From contig CM114271.1 of assembly GCA_050084515.1 (NCBI GenBank), forward strand, positions 38,874,001-38,938,000: 64,000 nt of DNA, read 5' to 3'. Under the pieces are notes generated by a model. That model saw only the letters and a program-made list of their open reading frames with translations, had not been told where the DNA came from and did no database searches. The stretch comes from Blasia pusilla (taxonomy: Eukaryota; Marchantiophyta; Marchantiopsida; Blasiales). Below are positions 1 through 11,738 of the stretch, piece after piece. Numbering within the stretch: the stretch's first letter is position 1; every line of letters begins with the position of its first letter. A program made the position numbers and the translations under genes.

Positions 1-1515
1 AGGTCTCATGGTTCGAGTCCAAAAAAGAATTAGAACTTTTTGAGCTTTTGCTCACAACTTTATTTTTCCTTAAAATTGGCAAGCGTGCTAGATGCACCTT
101 GGGGACCATTATGGCCAAATTGCAGCACAAGATGAAAAAGTTGGAAAAAATGAAAAATGAAAAATAATTAATAGAAGGTCTAATAATTCATGTAAAAAAA
201 GGAGTAAGTAATTTTTTAGCTTCTGCTCACAACTCTATTTTTCCTGAAACTTGGCAAGAGTGGAAGATGCACCTTGGGGACCATGTTGGCCAAATTGCAG
301 CTCAAGATGACAAAGTTGGACAAGATGAAAAATGGAAAAACCTTATTTTGATAGAAGGTCTAATAATTCGGGTCCAAAAAGGAGTTAGTAATTTTTTGGC
401 TTTTGCTCAAAACTCCATTTTTTGTGAAACTTGCCAAGAGTGCTAGATGCACCTTGGGGACCATGTTGGCCAAATTTCAGCTCAAGATGACAAAGTCGGA
501 CAAGATGAAAAATGAAAAAACTATATTTGATAAAAAGGTCTCATGGTTCGGGTCCAAAAAGGAGTTGGTAATTTTTGAGCATTTTCTCACGACTCCATTT
601 TTCTTAAAACTTGGCAAGAGTGCTAGATGCACCTTGGGGACTATGTTGGCCAACTTTCAGCTCAAGATGAGAAAGTTGGACAAGATGAAAAATGAAAAAC
701 CTTATTTTGGTAAAAGGTCTTATGGTTCGCGTCCGAAAAGAAGTTAGAACTTTTTGAGCTTTTGCTCACACCTTCATTTTTCCCGAAACTTGGCAAGAGT
801 GCTAGATGCACCTTGGTGAACATGTTGGCCAAATTTCAGCTCAAGATGAAAAATTTGGACAAGATGAACAATGAAAAAATCTTATTTTGGTAGAAGGTCT
901 AATGGTTCGGGTCTAAAAAGGAGTTACAAATTTTTGAGCTTTTACTCACAAGTTTATTTTTCCTGAAACTTGGCAAGAGTGCTAGATGCATCTTGGGGAC
1001 CATGTTGGCCAAATTGTAGCTCAAGATGACAAAGTTGGACAAGATGAAAAATGAAAAAACTTATTTTGGTAAAAGGTGTGATGATTCGGGTCCAAAAAGG
1101 AGTTAGTAATTTTTTGGGCTTCTTCTCATAACTCCATTTTGGATGAAACTTTATTGGAGTTTAACATGCACCTTGGGGAACACGTGGGACAAATTTGAGT
1201 TCAAAATGCAAATGTTGGACAAGATAAGAAATGAAAAAAACCTTATTTTGATAGGTCTGATGGTTCGAGTCCAAAATGGACTTGCCACTTTTTGAGCTTG
1301 TGGTCCATATTCCATTTTGCTTTAAACTTAGCAAGAGTGCTAGATGCACCTTGGAGATAACGTGGGCTAAATTTTAGCTCGAGATGGAAATGTTGGACAA
1401 GATGTCCGATTAAAGACGGGTTCAAGGTTATCTGCTTAGGGTCCAAAATGTCATTTTAAACTTAATTTGGGATGAGAATTTGCCAGAGTGATAGATGTTA
1501 CTTGGGGACCATCTG
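1..1515. repeat. 180-bp satellite array, about 8 to 9 units, open at left edge
   Basis: The landmark GATGCACCTT recurs at about 91, 266, 446, 626, 805, 985, 1165 and 1343, giving periods of 175 to 180 bases; a diverged last unit lies near 1494. Each unit also carries the phrase GGCCAAATT followed by CAAGATGAAAAA, and a stretch like GGTTCGAGTCC (exact at 10-20 and 1262-1272) that resembles the B box of a tRNA-type promoter. Units differ by scattered substitutions, more so to the right, as expected at the edge of an array. Reading frames inside it are by-products of the repeat. The 180-bp length is typical of plant satellites, but nothing here shows a centromeric role. Confidence 0.92.
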
Positions 1516-2244
1516 CACTATTCTATAGAATAATAGAAGAGTTCTTACATTTCACTCTTGGAAGTCATTACACTCTTGCAATCAAATATAAATGATATCC
1601 TACTCCCTAGAGTAAATTCATCCTTCCATAAAATTCAAACCAAATCTATTCATTCTCCATTAAAATTAAATTTCCCTTTCCATTACATATGAATCAAGAC
1701 ACCTCTGAATTTATTTATTTAACCTTTTCAAATCTATAAAAATTTAGTAATATTTATATTCACCTATTATAGTATTAAATAAAAATTAATTAATAAGTAA
1801 ATTTGGTTTTCTATTCCACCTAAGTCCCTTTCAAATTCTACCCCATGCAATATTGGTCACTAAAAAAATTCATACATTATTTTCCTTTACAATTCAATTC
1901 AAACATATATTTTCCTTCATTAATTTTGGAAAAAAAATTCGTCCCTTTTCCAATCCCCATCTTTCAAAATATAAGAGAAAAGCGCTTATTTTGATGAGTT
2001 AGTAACTTTTTAGGAGTAAGTAATAAAAAAATTTAAATTTCTATCAAACAAATCATTCAATTATGGTATCTTCCACCTTATCGGAGGATATATGTAACAC
2101 CAGTGCCGACGTTTCACCATTTCTTCCTCCTCTTCCCCTAGCTCTAGTCATGTGTGTCCCACTTCCGCAAGGAATAATCCTTTCCAACTCAACATCTGCT
2201 TCACCATCATCAGTTTCTTGTGTTGGCTGTGTCAGAAACATCTC
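1516..2244. other. AT-rich spacer
   Basis: No gene recognised. The stretch is AT-rich with homopolymer runs between the satellite and the decayed minus-strand genes. Homology to the decayed gene on its right may extend a little into 2060-2244, but stops and frame changes prevent a confident call. Confidence 0.4.
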
Positions 2245-4095
2245 TCACTCTCTCTCCAAGAATCCAAAGAGTTCCTCTTGCATTCGACGAGGGTAATAGT
2301 ATGTTTGAGGATATCCGCCTTCAGTCCTTTGAGGAATATCTTGCCATAAGAAAGGTGACAAGATCAATTCGAGTCTCCTCAAAACAAGCTCATCCATCAA
2401 TGGATTCTGATGATGGTTTAGCACAAGTTTGAGAGTTGTGATGAGGGCGTCTCGAACTTCTTGTAAATTCAACCCTTGAGGAAAGAAGAAGTTTTCCGCC
2501 TCTCAATGGCTGTTCCTTGGATGAGCTCTCCTCGATTGTACATGCTAAGGAAGCGGACCAAACACGCTTGCAGTCTTCCTGACCAAGCTTGTGTATAAGT
2601 TGGAGACTTGTGAGATAGTAGCATGGCCTTTTGAAGACAATATGGATGCCAATAATAAGCTTTACATGTGCCTATCACGTAGCAACCTTCTGCAGCAATG
2701 GGGTTGAAGCAGATCATGCATTTGGACCAATTTTTTGGCGTGAGGGCCCCTCCTTCACATACTGCGATTGCCTTCATCCAATCCGTAAGATCTTGCAATT
2801 GTGTGTTTGGATTAAGAGGTGTTGGTGCCAACATCATAGAGGCATAGTTTGCAGCGTTTGGATCTAAGACAGTGTTCCATGCTGCGCGTAGGGCTAGAGG
2901 CCACAACTGCTCGATAGGTTGAAATAAGATCATATCAACCTCCTTCACGAGACAACCTCAAGTAGGGTTTCTTCTGAAGTGAGTTCTCCCATGTTACCTC
3001 TTGCTCTCCATCGCAACAATTCATCATCTCTTGCTATCGTCTTGCCATAATGTTCTCGTATGCTCTCCTCCACTGCTCTATGTGGTCAACCATTACAACT
3101 CTTTGCCTTCTATGGAGGTCATCTTTGGCAATAGATTCATTCAAAAGCCTCTCCATCTCTTTCTTCAATCTAATGTGCTCCTCAGATAGCTGTTTATACT
3201 TCCCCTTCAAAACGTTGAATTCTGCGGCCAAATCAAAATTGTGTTGGGAATCTTTTATTAAACTCTCCAACTGTGATAGACGAGACATTACCTCGCAATT
3301 CTTTGGAGCACTCTCCCCATGAAAAGTTTGGGGAGGAGCACCACTATGTATAGGGTAAGCAGAACTCTCCTCGAGCTCATCAAAGGTCGTACTACGACCT
3401 ACATAGAGGTCCTTCAAACCATCTCGTCTATCCTCCTCCCCCATTTGTACTCACCCTTCATCTCCACTCTCATCTTGTATATATTCTTTAGCATGATGAT
3501 TTCTTCTTTGACCATCCAAGGAAGATAGTATGGCTCTAAAGCTCCTTGATAATCCACCTTGTTGATAATGGCGTGACGACGCTCGTGGTGATGAAGCTTC
3601 CACTCTTGCTTGTTTAAATTGTTGTGGTGGGGTTCTACTGTCTTCTTCTCTTGGTCTCTTATCTCTTCTCAAAGACCCCTCATCCACATTGCCATACTGA
3701 ACCTCCATATCCTTCATCAACTCCGTGACTTTGAGTTGAACAAATAGCTTGCTCACTAACTTCATCTTCCTCTTGGGGAGATCTTTGTACTTTCAGACGC
3801 CATTGAATAAAGCCCAATCCTTTGTCCACTCATTCTCTTCCACTTTCCTTGCAAATTCTCCAATCGCACACTCCAGCCACTTCAGCCGCGACTTCTTGAA
3901 CTTTCCTTTCAAAACTTGTGGGTCAATGGCGCTATCCAAGTGCGCCTTCAATTCATCTTTTGTGATGAATTGCGAGATTGTTTTCTTGTTCACCTTCAGA
4001 GGGATCTCTGGTGTCGGTGTATTGAAGGGTTCTTCCCCTCTTACGTCATCTTGATTGTTGTGAGGGCTAGGATCTCCATGAGGTGGCAACTCCAT
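2245..4095 (-). pseudogene. Decayed gene of unknown function with coiled coil and zinc-binding motif
   Basis: I do not recognise this gene. A plausible start is the ATG at 4093-4095. One frame runs from there to about 3034 through two in-frame TGA stops (near 3793 and 3451); the reading then moves to other frames for 2469-2948 and 2245-2472. Visible parts in order: an acidic and proline-rich N-terminus, a basic stretch with KRPREED, a charged heptad-like segment (about 3060-3260, probable coiled coil), and near 2660-2740 a cysteine/histidine cluster of the form C-x2-C, C-x5-C, H-x2-C (CMICF ... HPYC) resembling a RING- or PHD-like zinc site. It lies just downstream of the kinase-like pseudogene on the same strand, so both may come from one mobile element or a tandem gene pair. 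The three blocks together exceed 500 codons, which argues for real former coding sequence rather than chance frames. Confidence 0.55.
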
Positions 4096-4288
4096 CTTGT
4101 CTTTTATCGAAATACAAAAAGAAAGATGATTGAGAAATGATTCCAATAATAGTGACACGATGGCACACGATACATCCGCACATCAATCAAGATTCATCAT
4201 TTATAAATTTCATAATAACACATTCATCTTTTTGAACCAAGTCTTTCATTTCTCATGAAAAATATCCAATACTCAAATGGGTTTACGA

Positions 4289-5657
4289 TCATACTACCAC
4301 TATTATTGGCTTTAATCCCAAATCTACATCGTCTACACCTAATACTTTCGCATTTCCTCTGATATATGCAATAAGAAACTCTAAGCTTTTGCAATCAAAG
4401 GGATTCGGAGCTAATGCCCACATTCAAATCCTTTCCAAATAAGTAAATCTCACATTCGCTTGGGCATTCCCGACAGAGAGGTTGTATGTCACATAGTTCA
4501 AATTGTTCACAATCATTCATAGGGCATAGATTTCAGTGGCCTTGCTAAAAGAGAGCTTCTAAGGCCCTACTCCCAACTCCGGTGCTATATGCCCAACATG
4601 ATTTTTTTTGTTCATGCTGCCACCATCTATGAGGAGACTCCAAGACTTCATCAATCCACATGGCATTCCCCTAATCTCCAACGCGGATGTATGGGCTAGA
4701 CTTGGATCTAAAATGGATGAACATATTTCTAGCATGGAGGTCGGTATGAAAAACCCCATGCTTGTGGACAGTCTCCATGGTACCAAGAAGGGCAACCACA
4801 AGTTGGACGACATTTGATGCTATTGCGAGACATCTCATCTTTTCCAACTCTCCTAGATTATCCCCGCTGTTCTTCAAGTTATGGCATGCTCGCAACCAAT
4901 TTTTGAGGTGTCCACCATTCCAATGTGGAAAAATGGCACGCGGTGGATCCTCGATCAACCTTCCTAGTATGCGAACAACACCACAATGTAAAATACTCGC
5001 AAACAATTCCTCTCGCATCATCGATTTTCTAGATCCTAATAGAGATGATTCCTTATACACCTTCATGCAAAAGTACATTTCTTCCCTAAAGCCATGGGTT
5101 CTGTTTATTTTACAACGGTACAAAATTCCGTGTGAACCAGTTCTCACAATATCGCTCGGGTCATGTCCTATTACTACATTCTTATCGGAAATCAAAGTTA
5201 TTGCACATGGAATGGTCAATGTCAATCCCAGAGAAGTACTACGTCCTTTGAAAAGACGTTGAGCACTTCTTAACTCTATACATAATCTTTCTAGGAGATC
5301 CAACTCTGCAACATTCTGATTCTCATCCTTATATGTCCTGAGATGGACGTACGCTCTCTCAAGGTTAACACCTTGTTGGGTACAAAATCTAGTCAACCTA
5401 TCACCCTCCGCGGTCAAATGGCTTTGCCACTTATTGGAAAATCTCTGCAATTCCAAGGTGTAGTCATATAAACCATCCATACCCCTTGAAATGTAGGATC
5501 GTCTCTTGTCTAAAGAAAGCTGGAAAAACTAGTCTAACCATGCCTCTCTTACGGCCATGTTGAAATCATTCCTCAGAGTTACTCTTTGCCTCTTGGCACC
5601 GACGTTGGACTCATTTCGGTTCTCTCCGGCTCTCGATGACCCAGCCCTACTAGACAT
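4289..5657 (-). pseudogene. Protein kinase-like pseudogene
   Basis: The likely start is the ATG at 5655-5657 (protein begins MSSRAGSSRAGENRN). An in-frame TAG near 5533 precedes a 269-codon open segment (5480-4671). That segment has kinase landmarks: a lysine in FCMKVY matching the ATP-binding strand, the catalytic loop HTDLHARN, and a VGD that sits where DFG is expected. A TAG follows directly, and a frameshift near the eight-A run at about 4604-4612 leads to APELG and ATEIYAL, matching the kinase APE motif and helix F. Further TGA and TAG stops follow down to 4289. The H-x-D-L-H-x-x-N loop differs from the HRDLKxxN of ordinary plant receptor kinases and recalls atypical kinase families. What I see supports kinase ancestry and loss of function; the exact family is unknown. 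Confidence 0.65.
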
Positions 5658-6300
5658 TTCCCTTGGATGAAGAAGATAATAATATCTTAAAAAATACAAG
5701 GGAAAGAAATATACAGGTTGAGATAAGAAAATACCGAAAATAGAATGACGTGAGATGCTTAAACAATGGCTGAAAATATTCCAGTGCGTGATTGATGGAA
5801 GTTTAGGGTTGGGCTCTCAAATGGAATAGGTAGATATGGGCGTGTTTAGAAAAGGTTCCTTTATCACCTCCACATCCCCCATGTGCTAAGGAGAACCAAT
5901 GGAACAAGACAAAACACTCGGGTCTATGAATCGGAAATCTCAAAATCACCAAACAAGTTTAGTGAAACAAGAGGTTTCCACACTCACAAACACTCACCTA
6001 ATGTGGAGTCAATTGGAGTTTATTTCAAATGCAACAAGGAGCGCAGATATCCAAGTTGGTCGCAAATAAATCCAAGTACTCCCAAAGGCACACAAGGGAT
6101 TTCTCCAAAATTCCTAGTAACCTTGAAAACCCTTAGCTATCAAGGCACCACAAAAATTTGGAGCCTAATCCAAAATATCACTAAAAATTTGGATAAATAG
6201 GGAGAATAAGTGATTATTAGTTAATTAACTCCTTCACTCCCCCTCCATATATACATTTTTGGGTTCCTTGTGGGCCCCTTCCCTTATGGGTTTTATCCCA
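5658..6300. other. Spacer without recognised gene
   Basis: Contains an open frame on the plus strand near 5883-6200 with no recognisable domain. I see no RNA gene or clear repeat structure here. Confidence 0.35.
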
Positions 6301-6309
6301 CAGGGAAAA

Positions 6310-6775
6310 AAGGGGGAAGGGGAAGGTGGCTCACGGGCCCGCACGCGGGTTACGACGGGCCCATATGCGGGCAGAGGGGCAGGGGCTTGCGGGTCCATAT
6401 GCATGCGGGGGGCAAAGGCTTGCGAGCCCATATGCGGACTTTGTCGCGGGCCATAAAGCCCGCACAGGCGATGTACACAGGCCCTAGAGCCTGCATACGG
6501 GCTAGGCCCAAAGCGCCAAATCAAAGGGCGCGACGCGACCCAATTTGTCCGCGACGCGAGTCCAACAGAAGATTGGGGGCCGGTCATGATGCGCATTGGC
6601 CGGGAAAGGGCCGATTGCTCGGTGTGCATGGGCCCAAGTGCATGCCGTGGGCAACGCGGGCTCATGGAGCCCGCACCTGGGCCCGCACGGACATGTTTGT
6701 CCTCGGGACGGACATATGTCCACGGACATGCACAAGTCCGTGGACATGGACTTTGTCCGTGTGCAACCTTGGTTT
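6310..6775. repeat. GC-rich degenerate repeat block A
   Basis: A sudden GC-rich island inside AT-rich DNA, built from short variants of CGGGCCC, GGGCTTGCGGG and CCCATATGCGGGC, several of them palindromic. It ends with a run of related GGACAT/GTCCGT words and the sequence GTGCAACCTT at 6761-6770. Open frames on both strands here reflect base composition. See the inverted partner that begins at 7470. Confidence 0.6.
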
Positions 6776-7469
6776 GTTGAGTAGTGGTCTATTTATGAGT
6801 TACTAAAAGTGGACCCCCTAAATATGGGAAAATTCCTTGTACTAGACAACCTTGTTAATATTGTTTCTACCACAAATCGGGTTGTCCGGTTCAGAGATTT
6901 TCATCCTTTGTACCAATGGAACGAATTTTTCTACGCTACCTTGCTCAAAAATGTTTCATTCAGATCTGAAACTTCTCTACTATCATCTGACTGATAATGA
7001 TGGACTTATTTACAAAAGTGCATGTACGAGAAAATTGTTAATAAAATTGAGGATGTTTACACTCTCATCAAGAGTCATGCTATGAAAATTAATGGGCACA
7101 AGTTCATCTTTCAGAAATACTCGCCAAAGTTACTGACATAGTACAGCCTTAATTAGACATGGACATCGATCAGATGCTATTAAGGAGCCATCTTGCTCCT
7201 TAACATGTTCCATGTGAACAAACCAACCTCTCTAGTCTTAACAGCGAGTAGCTTGCTCTTTTCAACATTCTACACAACCTTCTATCAAGTTTGGTACTTC
7301 TCCAAGGTCCTCTTGGTTGTGGAAAAACAAACTTCCTAACCTAATGTACAAAGTGTGGACTCATGTAGGAATGAGCCCATTGCTAATGGCAACTACAAGA
7401 ATTGCAGCTATTAGACTTCACAGTAAGGCCACTACTGTCGATTTGGCATTTTGGATACCTATAAGAGGC

Positions 7470-8075
7470 AAGGTTGCACGGAAATGAACAAGTCTGTCCA
7501 TGGGACGGACATGACCACAAACATGAAAAACCGGTCACCAGTCGGGGTTTTTTTGGCACCTAGTTCGACCGCACGGGCTCCACCCGCGGAAACAGGTGTG
7601 GGCCAGGGCATGGGCCACGCACGGGCAACCGTTACGACAGGGGATAATGGCGGGCGTGACACAAGCTACCGCGCAAGCTGAGGGCGGGCTTGCAGCTTGC
7701 GTGTGGGCTGCAGGCGGGCACCCAGGGGGGCTTGCGGGTTAAGGGAGGGCCAGATAAGGGCTCATATCAAGCTTGCCGGCCAAAGGTGGGCTAGGGGGCG
7801 GGCTAAAGGCGGGCTTGCGGGCCCGGCAGAGAGGAGGGAGGCCGAGCGCGGGCCTGGCAAGCTCGGAGCAGGCCCAACCCGGGCTAGGCGGCGGGTTGGG
7901 CTGGGCGCGGGCTAGGAAGTCAAGGGGTGTGCTAAGATCAGGCAAGGGCCGGGCTTAGTGCGAGCCAAGCGGGCAAGGGGCGAGCCAAGTGGGCAGGGGG
8001 CGAGCCGAGCGGGCTTAGGACGGGATAGGCGGGCTGGGCACGGGCTAGGCGGGGAGAAGTGGACCGCGTGCGGGC
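7470..8075. repeat. GC-rich degenerate repeat block B
   Basis: Begins with AAGGTTGCAC at 7470-7479, the reverse complement of the end of block A, followed by the same GTCC/GGAC words in reverse. From about 7640 it becomes a G-rich array of variants of GCGGGCTAGG and CGGGCTTGCGG. About 700 bases of ordinary AT-rich sequence separate the blocks, so A and B look like inverted ends of one element or two inverted insertions. The open frames inside are compositional. Confidence 0.6.
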
Positions 8076-8079
8076 AAAG

Positions 8080-9980
8080 AAAGCATGCAATCCGTTTGTT
8101 AAACCTTATTAGTGGTGGTATCCGTTTAGACCAACTGAGAACACTTAGGCATGAGATGCATTTACCAATTGCCATGTTATTAGATCTATCCTCTACCAAA
8201 GCAAGTCAATTGATTGACCGTATGAAGACTCATCGTGAAGATGGACATTTATCATAATTTGTTCCTCTCCCTATTGATCTTGACAATCCTCCACACATAT
8301 AGTTATTTCCATACTTCGATGATATCATCATTATTTCATCTACTCTAGCTCATATATCTCCTCAGCCAAGTACCTCCACCTTGGCTCCAAGCAGTCCATT
8401 CCAAGCAAACAATCATCCTTGGCAATAGCGGAAAATATAACTTATGATCCAGACCTAATTGTCACGTCAACAAACAAACAAAAATGTGCATGAATACCCA
8501 ACACAAGTTTCCAGGTGAGTAAACTGAAACTACTTTTAATATTGTTTCTCATTCATATTATGCATACGACTATAGCATGATACTTATATGAAAGTTCTTG
8601 GCTGTTGATTGCAGGACCATATTCAATGTCTCCATCATGATTACCGCTCAAGTTTTGGACATAGACATTGATTTTTCTACCCTTTTTTTTAATGCTGGAT
8701 TTTTGTCATCTAAGACATTATCAGTTCCACTTTTCAAACTTCTTATATCTATGCTTCTCATGGATTTTGTAATCTACCCTACTATACTCCAGAATATTAC
8801 ATATATGCTCATAATTTTGAACACGCTCTCTTCTACTATAGCCAATTCTCTTACATTTCACTTTTTTCAATTGCATCTTGCTCTTTGAGAATTCTATTGC
8901 TGAAGATATTTTTTTTCTAGAATTTATCCACATTACTTCCTATTCACAATATCACAATGTATAATGTCTCTATGATCTGATGTGTCTACCCCCACACAAA
9001 TTCTGGTATTATGTTTCAAGTTCATTTACTTTGCACCAATTTGGCTCTACATGCTTGTTTGTTTTCAGCTTATTCTCTCTTCTGGTTTCTTTCTTTAAAA
9101 ATTTTTGCTTCTATCCTCACATCTTATCTTTGTATATTCTCTCTATTTTGACCTTCGAGAGATCAAGGTTACGCTTTCGACGCCTAGTTCATCAGAGTGC
9201 TTCATCATCACATACTATTCAACGCTATGCGAGAATTGATGTAGACTATGTGGACGATGAGATCCACTACAACCAAGACAACTGTAGTGATCAGGGGATC
9301 ATTTAATCTTCAGATGACGAACATGTAGATTCATTTAAAGTAGTATAAGATATACTAGTTGCATTTTCTACAAAGATTAATGATCTCAATGATGCTCTTA
9401 TTTCTTCACTTGAGCATAACCAGAAACAAGTAAATGATTTTTTTTCTCCAAAGGAAAAATTGCATGAAGCTAAGATTCAAATTAAAGAGTTTGCAAGCCA
9501 TATTAGACCCCTTAAACAGCATAGTCCAGCACTTAGTCTACAGTCGGGAATCATACAGTCCATGTTGAGAGAATATAGAGGATAATATTAAAGCTCTATT
9601 TTTTACTTAACGTTACCATGATACCAGACATCATATTTACATGTGTGTTTAATTTGCTGTATTTTTTTAACAATGCCACAACATAGATAGCTCTTGCTTG
9701 AGACTAAGTTGTTATGATCATTATGATTTCAAAATTTGCCAATTCAGTCTTATGGTTCTTCTCAGTATCTTTTTGTAGACTTGCCAAACTATTCTCTAGT
9801 TTATCGCAAAACTTCATTGCGTTCAAAGCGTGTAAAGAGGCCTCCTAGGGAGATGGTATGCTCTTGGTGACTTCTCGGCTACCTATGGAACGCCCAACTG
9901 GTTAAGTCTTTGGGACTCAATCTAAGTCTTCCACTTGCAAAGCTCAAGGTCATGAAGTGCTTTGGAATGAAGTTGGGTAG
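8080..9980. other. AT-rich stretch with weak coding traces
   Basis: Short frames near 8080-8250 (plus; LRHEMHLPIAMLLDL) and 9170-9590 (plus; charged, heptad-like, with stops) look like worn fragments of transposon proteins, but I cannot name a family. No RNA gene seen. Confidence 0.3.
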
Positions 9981-9989
9981 AGAAGAGGG

Positions 9990-10170
9990 CAAACTCTACA
10001 ACATTGAGCCTTTGGAGCACTTATGCTTTTAGGGTTTGGTAGGTACTTGAGTATGCATTTCTTCATGATAGAGGATAGATGTGTCTCGATGATTATATGT
10101 AGATTCGAGAGTTGAGTTGGTCGTGTGAGTTTTTTTTAAACTTATATTTTACATGAGAAAGATAGGTAGG
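9990..10170 (+). repeat. Diverged LTR-like remnant related to the 34-43 kb gypsy element
   Basis: The order of phrases TTGGAGCAC, then GATAGAGGATAGA, then TCGATGATTATATGTAGATT, then ACATGAGAAAGATA matches the last part of the gypsy 5' LTR and its immediate downstream sequence (34320-34495), where TTGGAGCACC, ACAGGATGGA, GATGTAGATTGAGG and ACATGAGAAAGATA occur in the same order and at similar spacing. It is probably a truncated or solo LTR of a related element. Confidence 0.5.
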
Positions 10171-10953
10171 GATAGGGGGAAATTCCTCCTCGCTCTACAC
10201 AATCTACACAACCCTCTACACAATCGTTATTTCGGTTTAGTGTACTATTGTCCATCTTACAATAGATTTTTATTTCTATGTACCATATTATGCACACCAA
10301 CCTGCACAAAAATTACTGTGTAAGACTTTACTTCAACACAAAATGTAGCTATGCGATACCAATTGCACCTGCTTGTACTCCTACAACCTCAATTGTCCAC
10401 ATCCAATATATATCTCTATTCCTGCTTCTAGAAAAATGCAATGCTTTCATAGAAAAAGTCTGCATAATTCATATTATACTCTGAAAATTACGCTGGGAAA
10501 AATATATAGCACCGTTCACTCGCAGTAGTCAACCACTCGTCTCAAACAACACCGTTAAGTCCGAAACCACACCGGGCACGAAATTACCACGACTCTTTCT
10601 TCGCTCCCATCCGACGAGAACGACAAGGGGATTGATTCTCTATGCAGCGCAAAGTCGCAAACTTGGGGGAGTGGGGGGGAGGGGTTTAGGACAAGGTCCG
10701 GGGAGGTTTTTGGCGGAAACCCGTTGGTTGCCGGAAAACCTTAAAGTAGGACGGTTTTAGGGAAATGTTAATCGGAAAAAAAAGGCAGGAATCTTTTCAG
10801 GCGGCAAATATCTGATATATTATTTTTTTCCCAGTGATTATCCTTCTTTTTAAAAACTTTCCCGGCAGATTTCAGAAACTTTTCAGACAACCTCGGCAAC
10901 TTTCCGGTAGCTAGAATATGAACCGGCTAAAACAAATTTTACTTCAACAGAAG

Positions 10954-11104
10954 CTTTCCGATGAGGAATTGGCACTTATTGATAAAGTGGTCAAGGAGGA
11001 GCTTAATCTTGTGGGAGAGCTAGACGTGGAGGTCGTTCGTGCCCTCTATCGTAGAGGCTTGGTGTTTCTAGAAGTTCCAGTGTATCCGGATGACCATTTT
11101 GAAG
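10954..11104 (+). pseudogene. Isolated FAM91-like exon
   Basis: An open stretch encodes LSDEELALIDKVVKEE, then LYRRGLVFLEVPVYPDDHFE. As I recall the plant FAM91 family (vesicle-tethering factors at the trans-Golgi), both phrases match a conserved internal exon. The exon seems to end at 11104 with AAG followed by the donor GTGGGG; the reading frame then continues without family similarity to a stop at 11163. An ATG at 10918 opens the frame, but the full protein is about 1,000 residues and nothing else of it is visible within the window. This is therefore most likely a captured or orphaned exon rather than a gene. Its good preservation suggests recent origin. Confidence 0.55.
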
Positions 11105-11656
11105 GTGGGGATTTCAGAGAACTTCTCATCTTGTGTCTGTTGGATGATTACAAAGGAGAGTGAGGTACAGAGATGCTGCCTGTAATCGGATATGTTTTTC
11201 ATTGTTTTATATGCTTTGGAATGGATTGATCTGTTCTCTGTTTCTGTATCCCCATAGATGGTTATATGCCATAGATCGATGGACCTGACCTGCAATTACA
11301 TGTTGCTTTGGAGTGAAGAAAGTTCAATTCCCAACCAGTTGAGAATAGGGTGTATCGCCACATGGCTGATTCTTTGAATATATTGAATGACATACTGGGA
11401 GGTAAGGATTCCATGTGAGGATATACATGAAGCCGAGTGCATCTCAAAAAAATTTTGCCCCTCTGTACATTTTCCCGTTCATATTTCTTGCTCAAGCACT
11501 TCCTACACTCACTCCATGATTTCTTCTAATTCCGGTTCCATCTCCTTAAACTAAACTAAACTCTAAACTCTTTCCTCCCTAAACCCCACAAGTAATATCC
11601 TTGGCAGGTGAATTGAACTGGCCTGGCCTCCACCCAACCGGGAGCCAAGGATCCTA

Positions 11657-11710
11657 CCCTTCATAATACATTGAAGATTTAGAACAAAACTTCAATGTAT
11701 TATGAAAGGG
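11657..11710. repeat. Foldback, 20-bp arms
   Basis: CCCTTCATAATACATTGAAG at 11657-11676 is repeated as its reverse complement at 11690-11710, with one extra base in the second arm and a 13-base loop. It lies just past the 3' end of the hAT pseudogene. Confidence 0.85.
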
Positions 11711-11738
11711 ACCTCTCACATCTCTCTTTTCCCACCAA

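Noticed and set aside
403-747. Open frame of 114 codons on plus
   Set aside because: It spans two satellite units and its protein repeats with them; a by-product of the 180-bp repeat.
1-1515. CRISPR-like or rDNA spacer array
   Set aside because: Unit length of about 180 with no short conserved repeat and unique spacers; a plant satellite explains it.
6234-6806. Overlapping long frames on both strands
   Set aside because: GC-rich repeat DNA has few stops; the translations are low-complexity and match no family.
7697-8257. Several overlapping frames in G-rich DNA
   Set aside because: Same reason: base composition and short repeats explain them.
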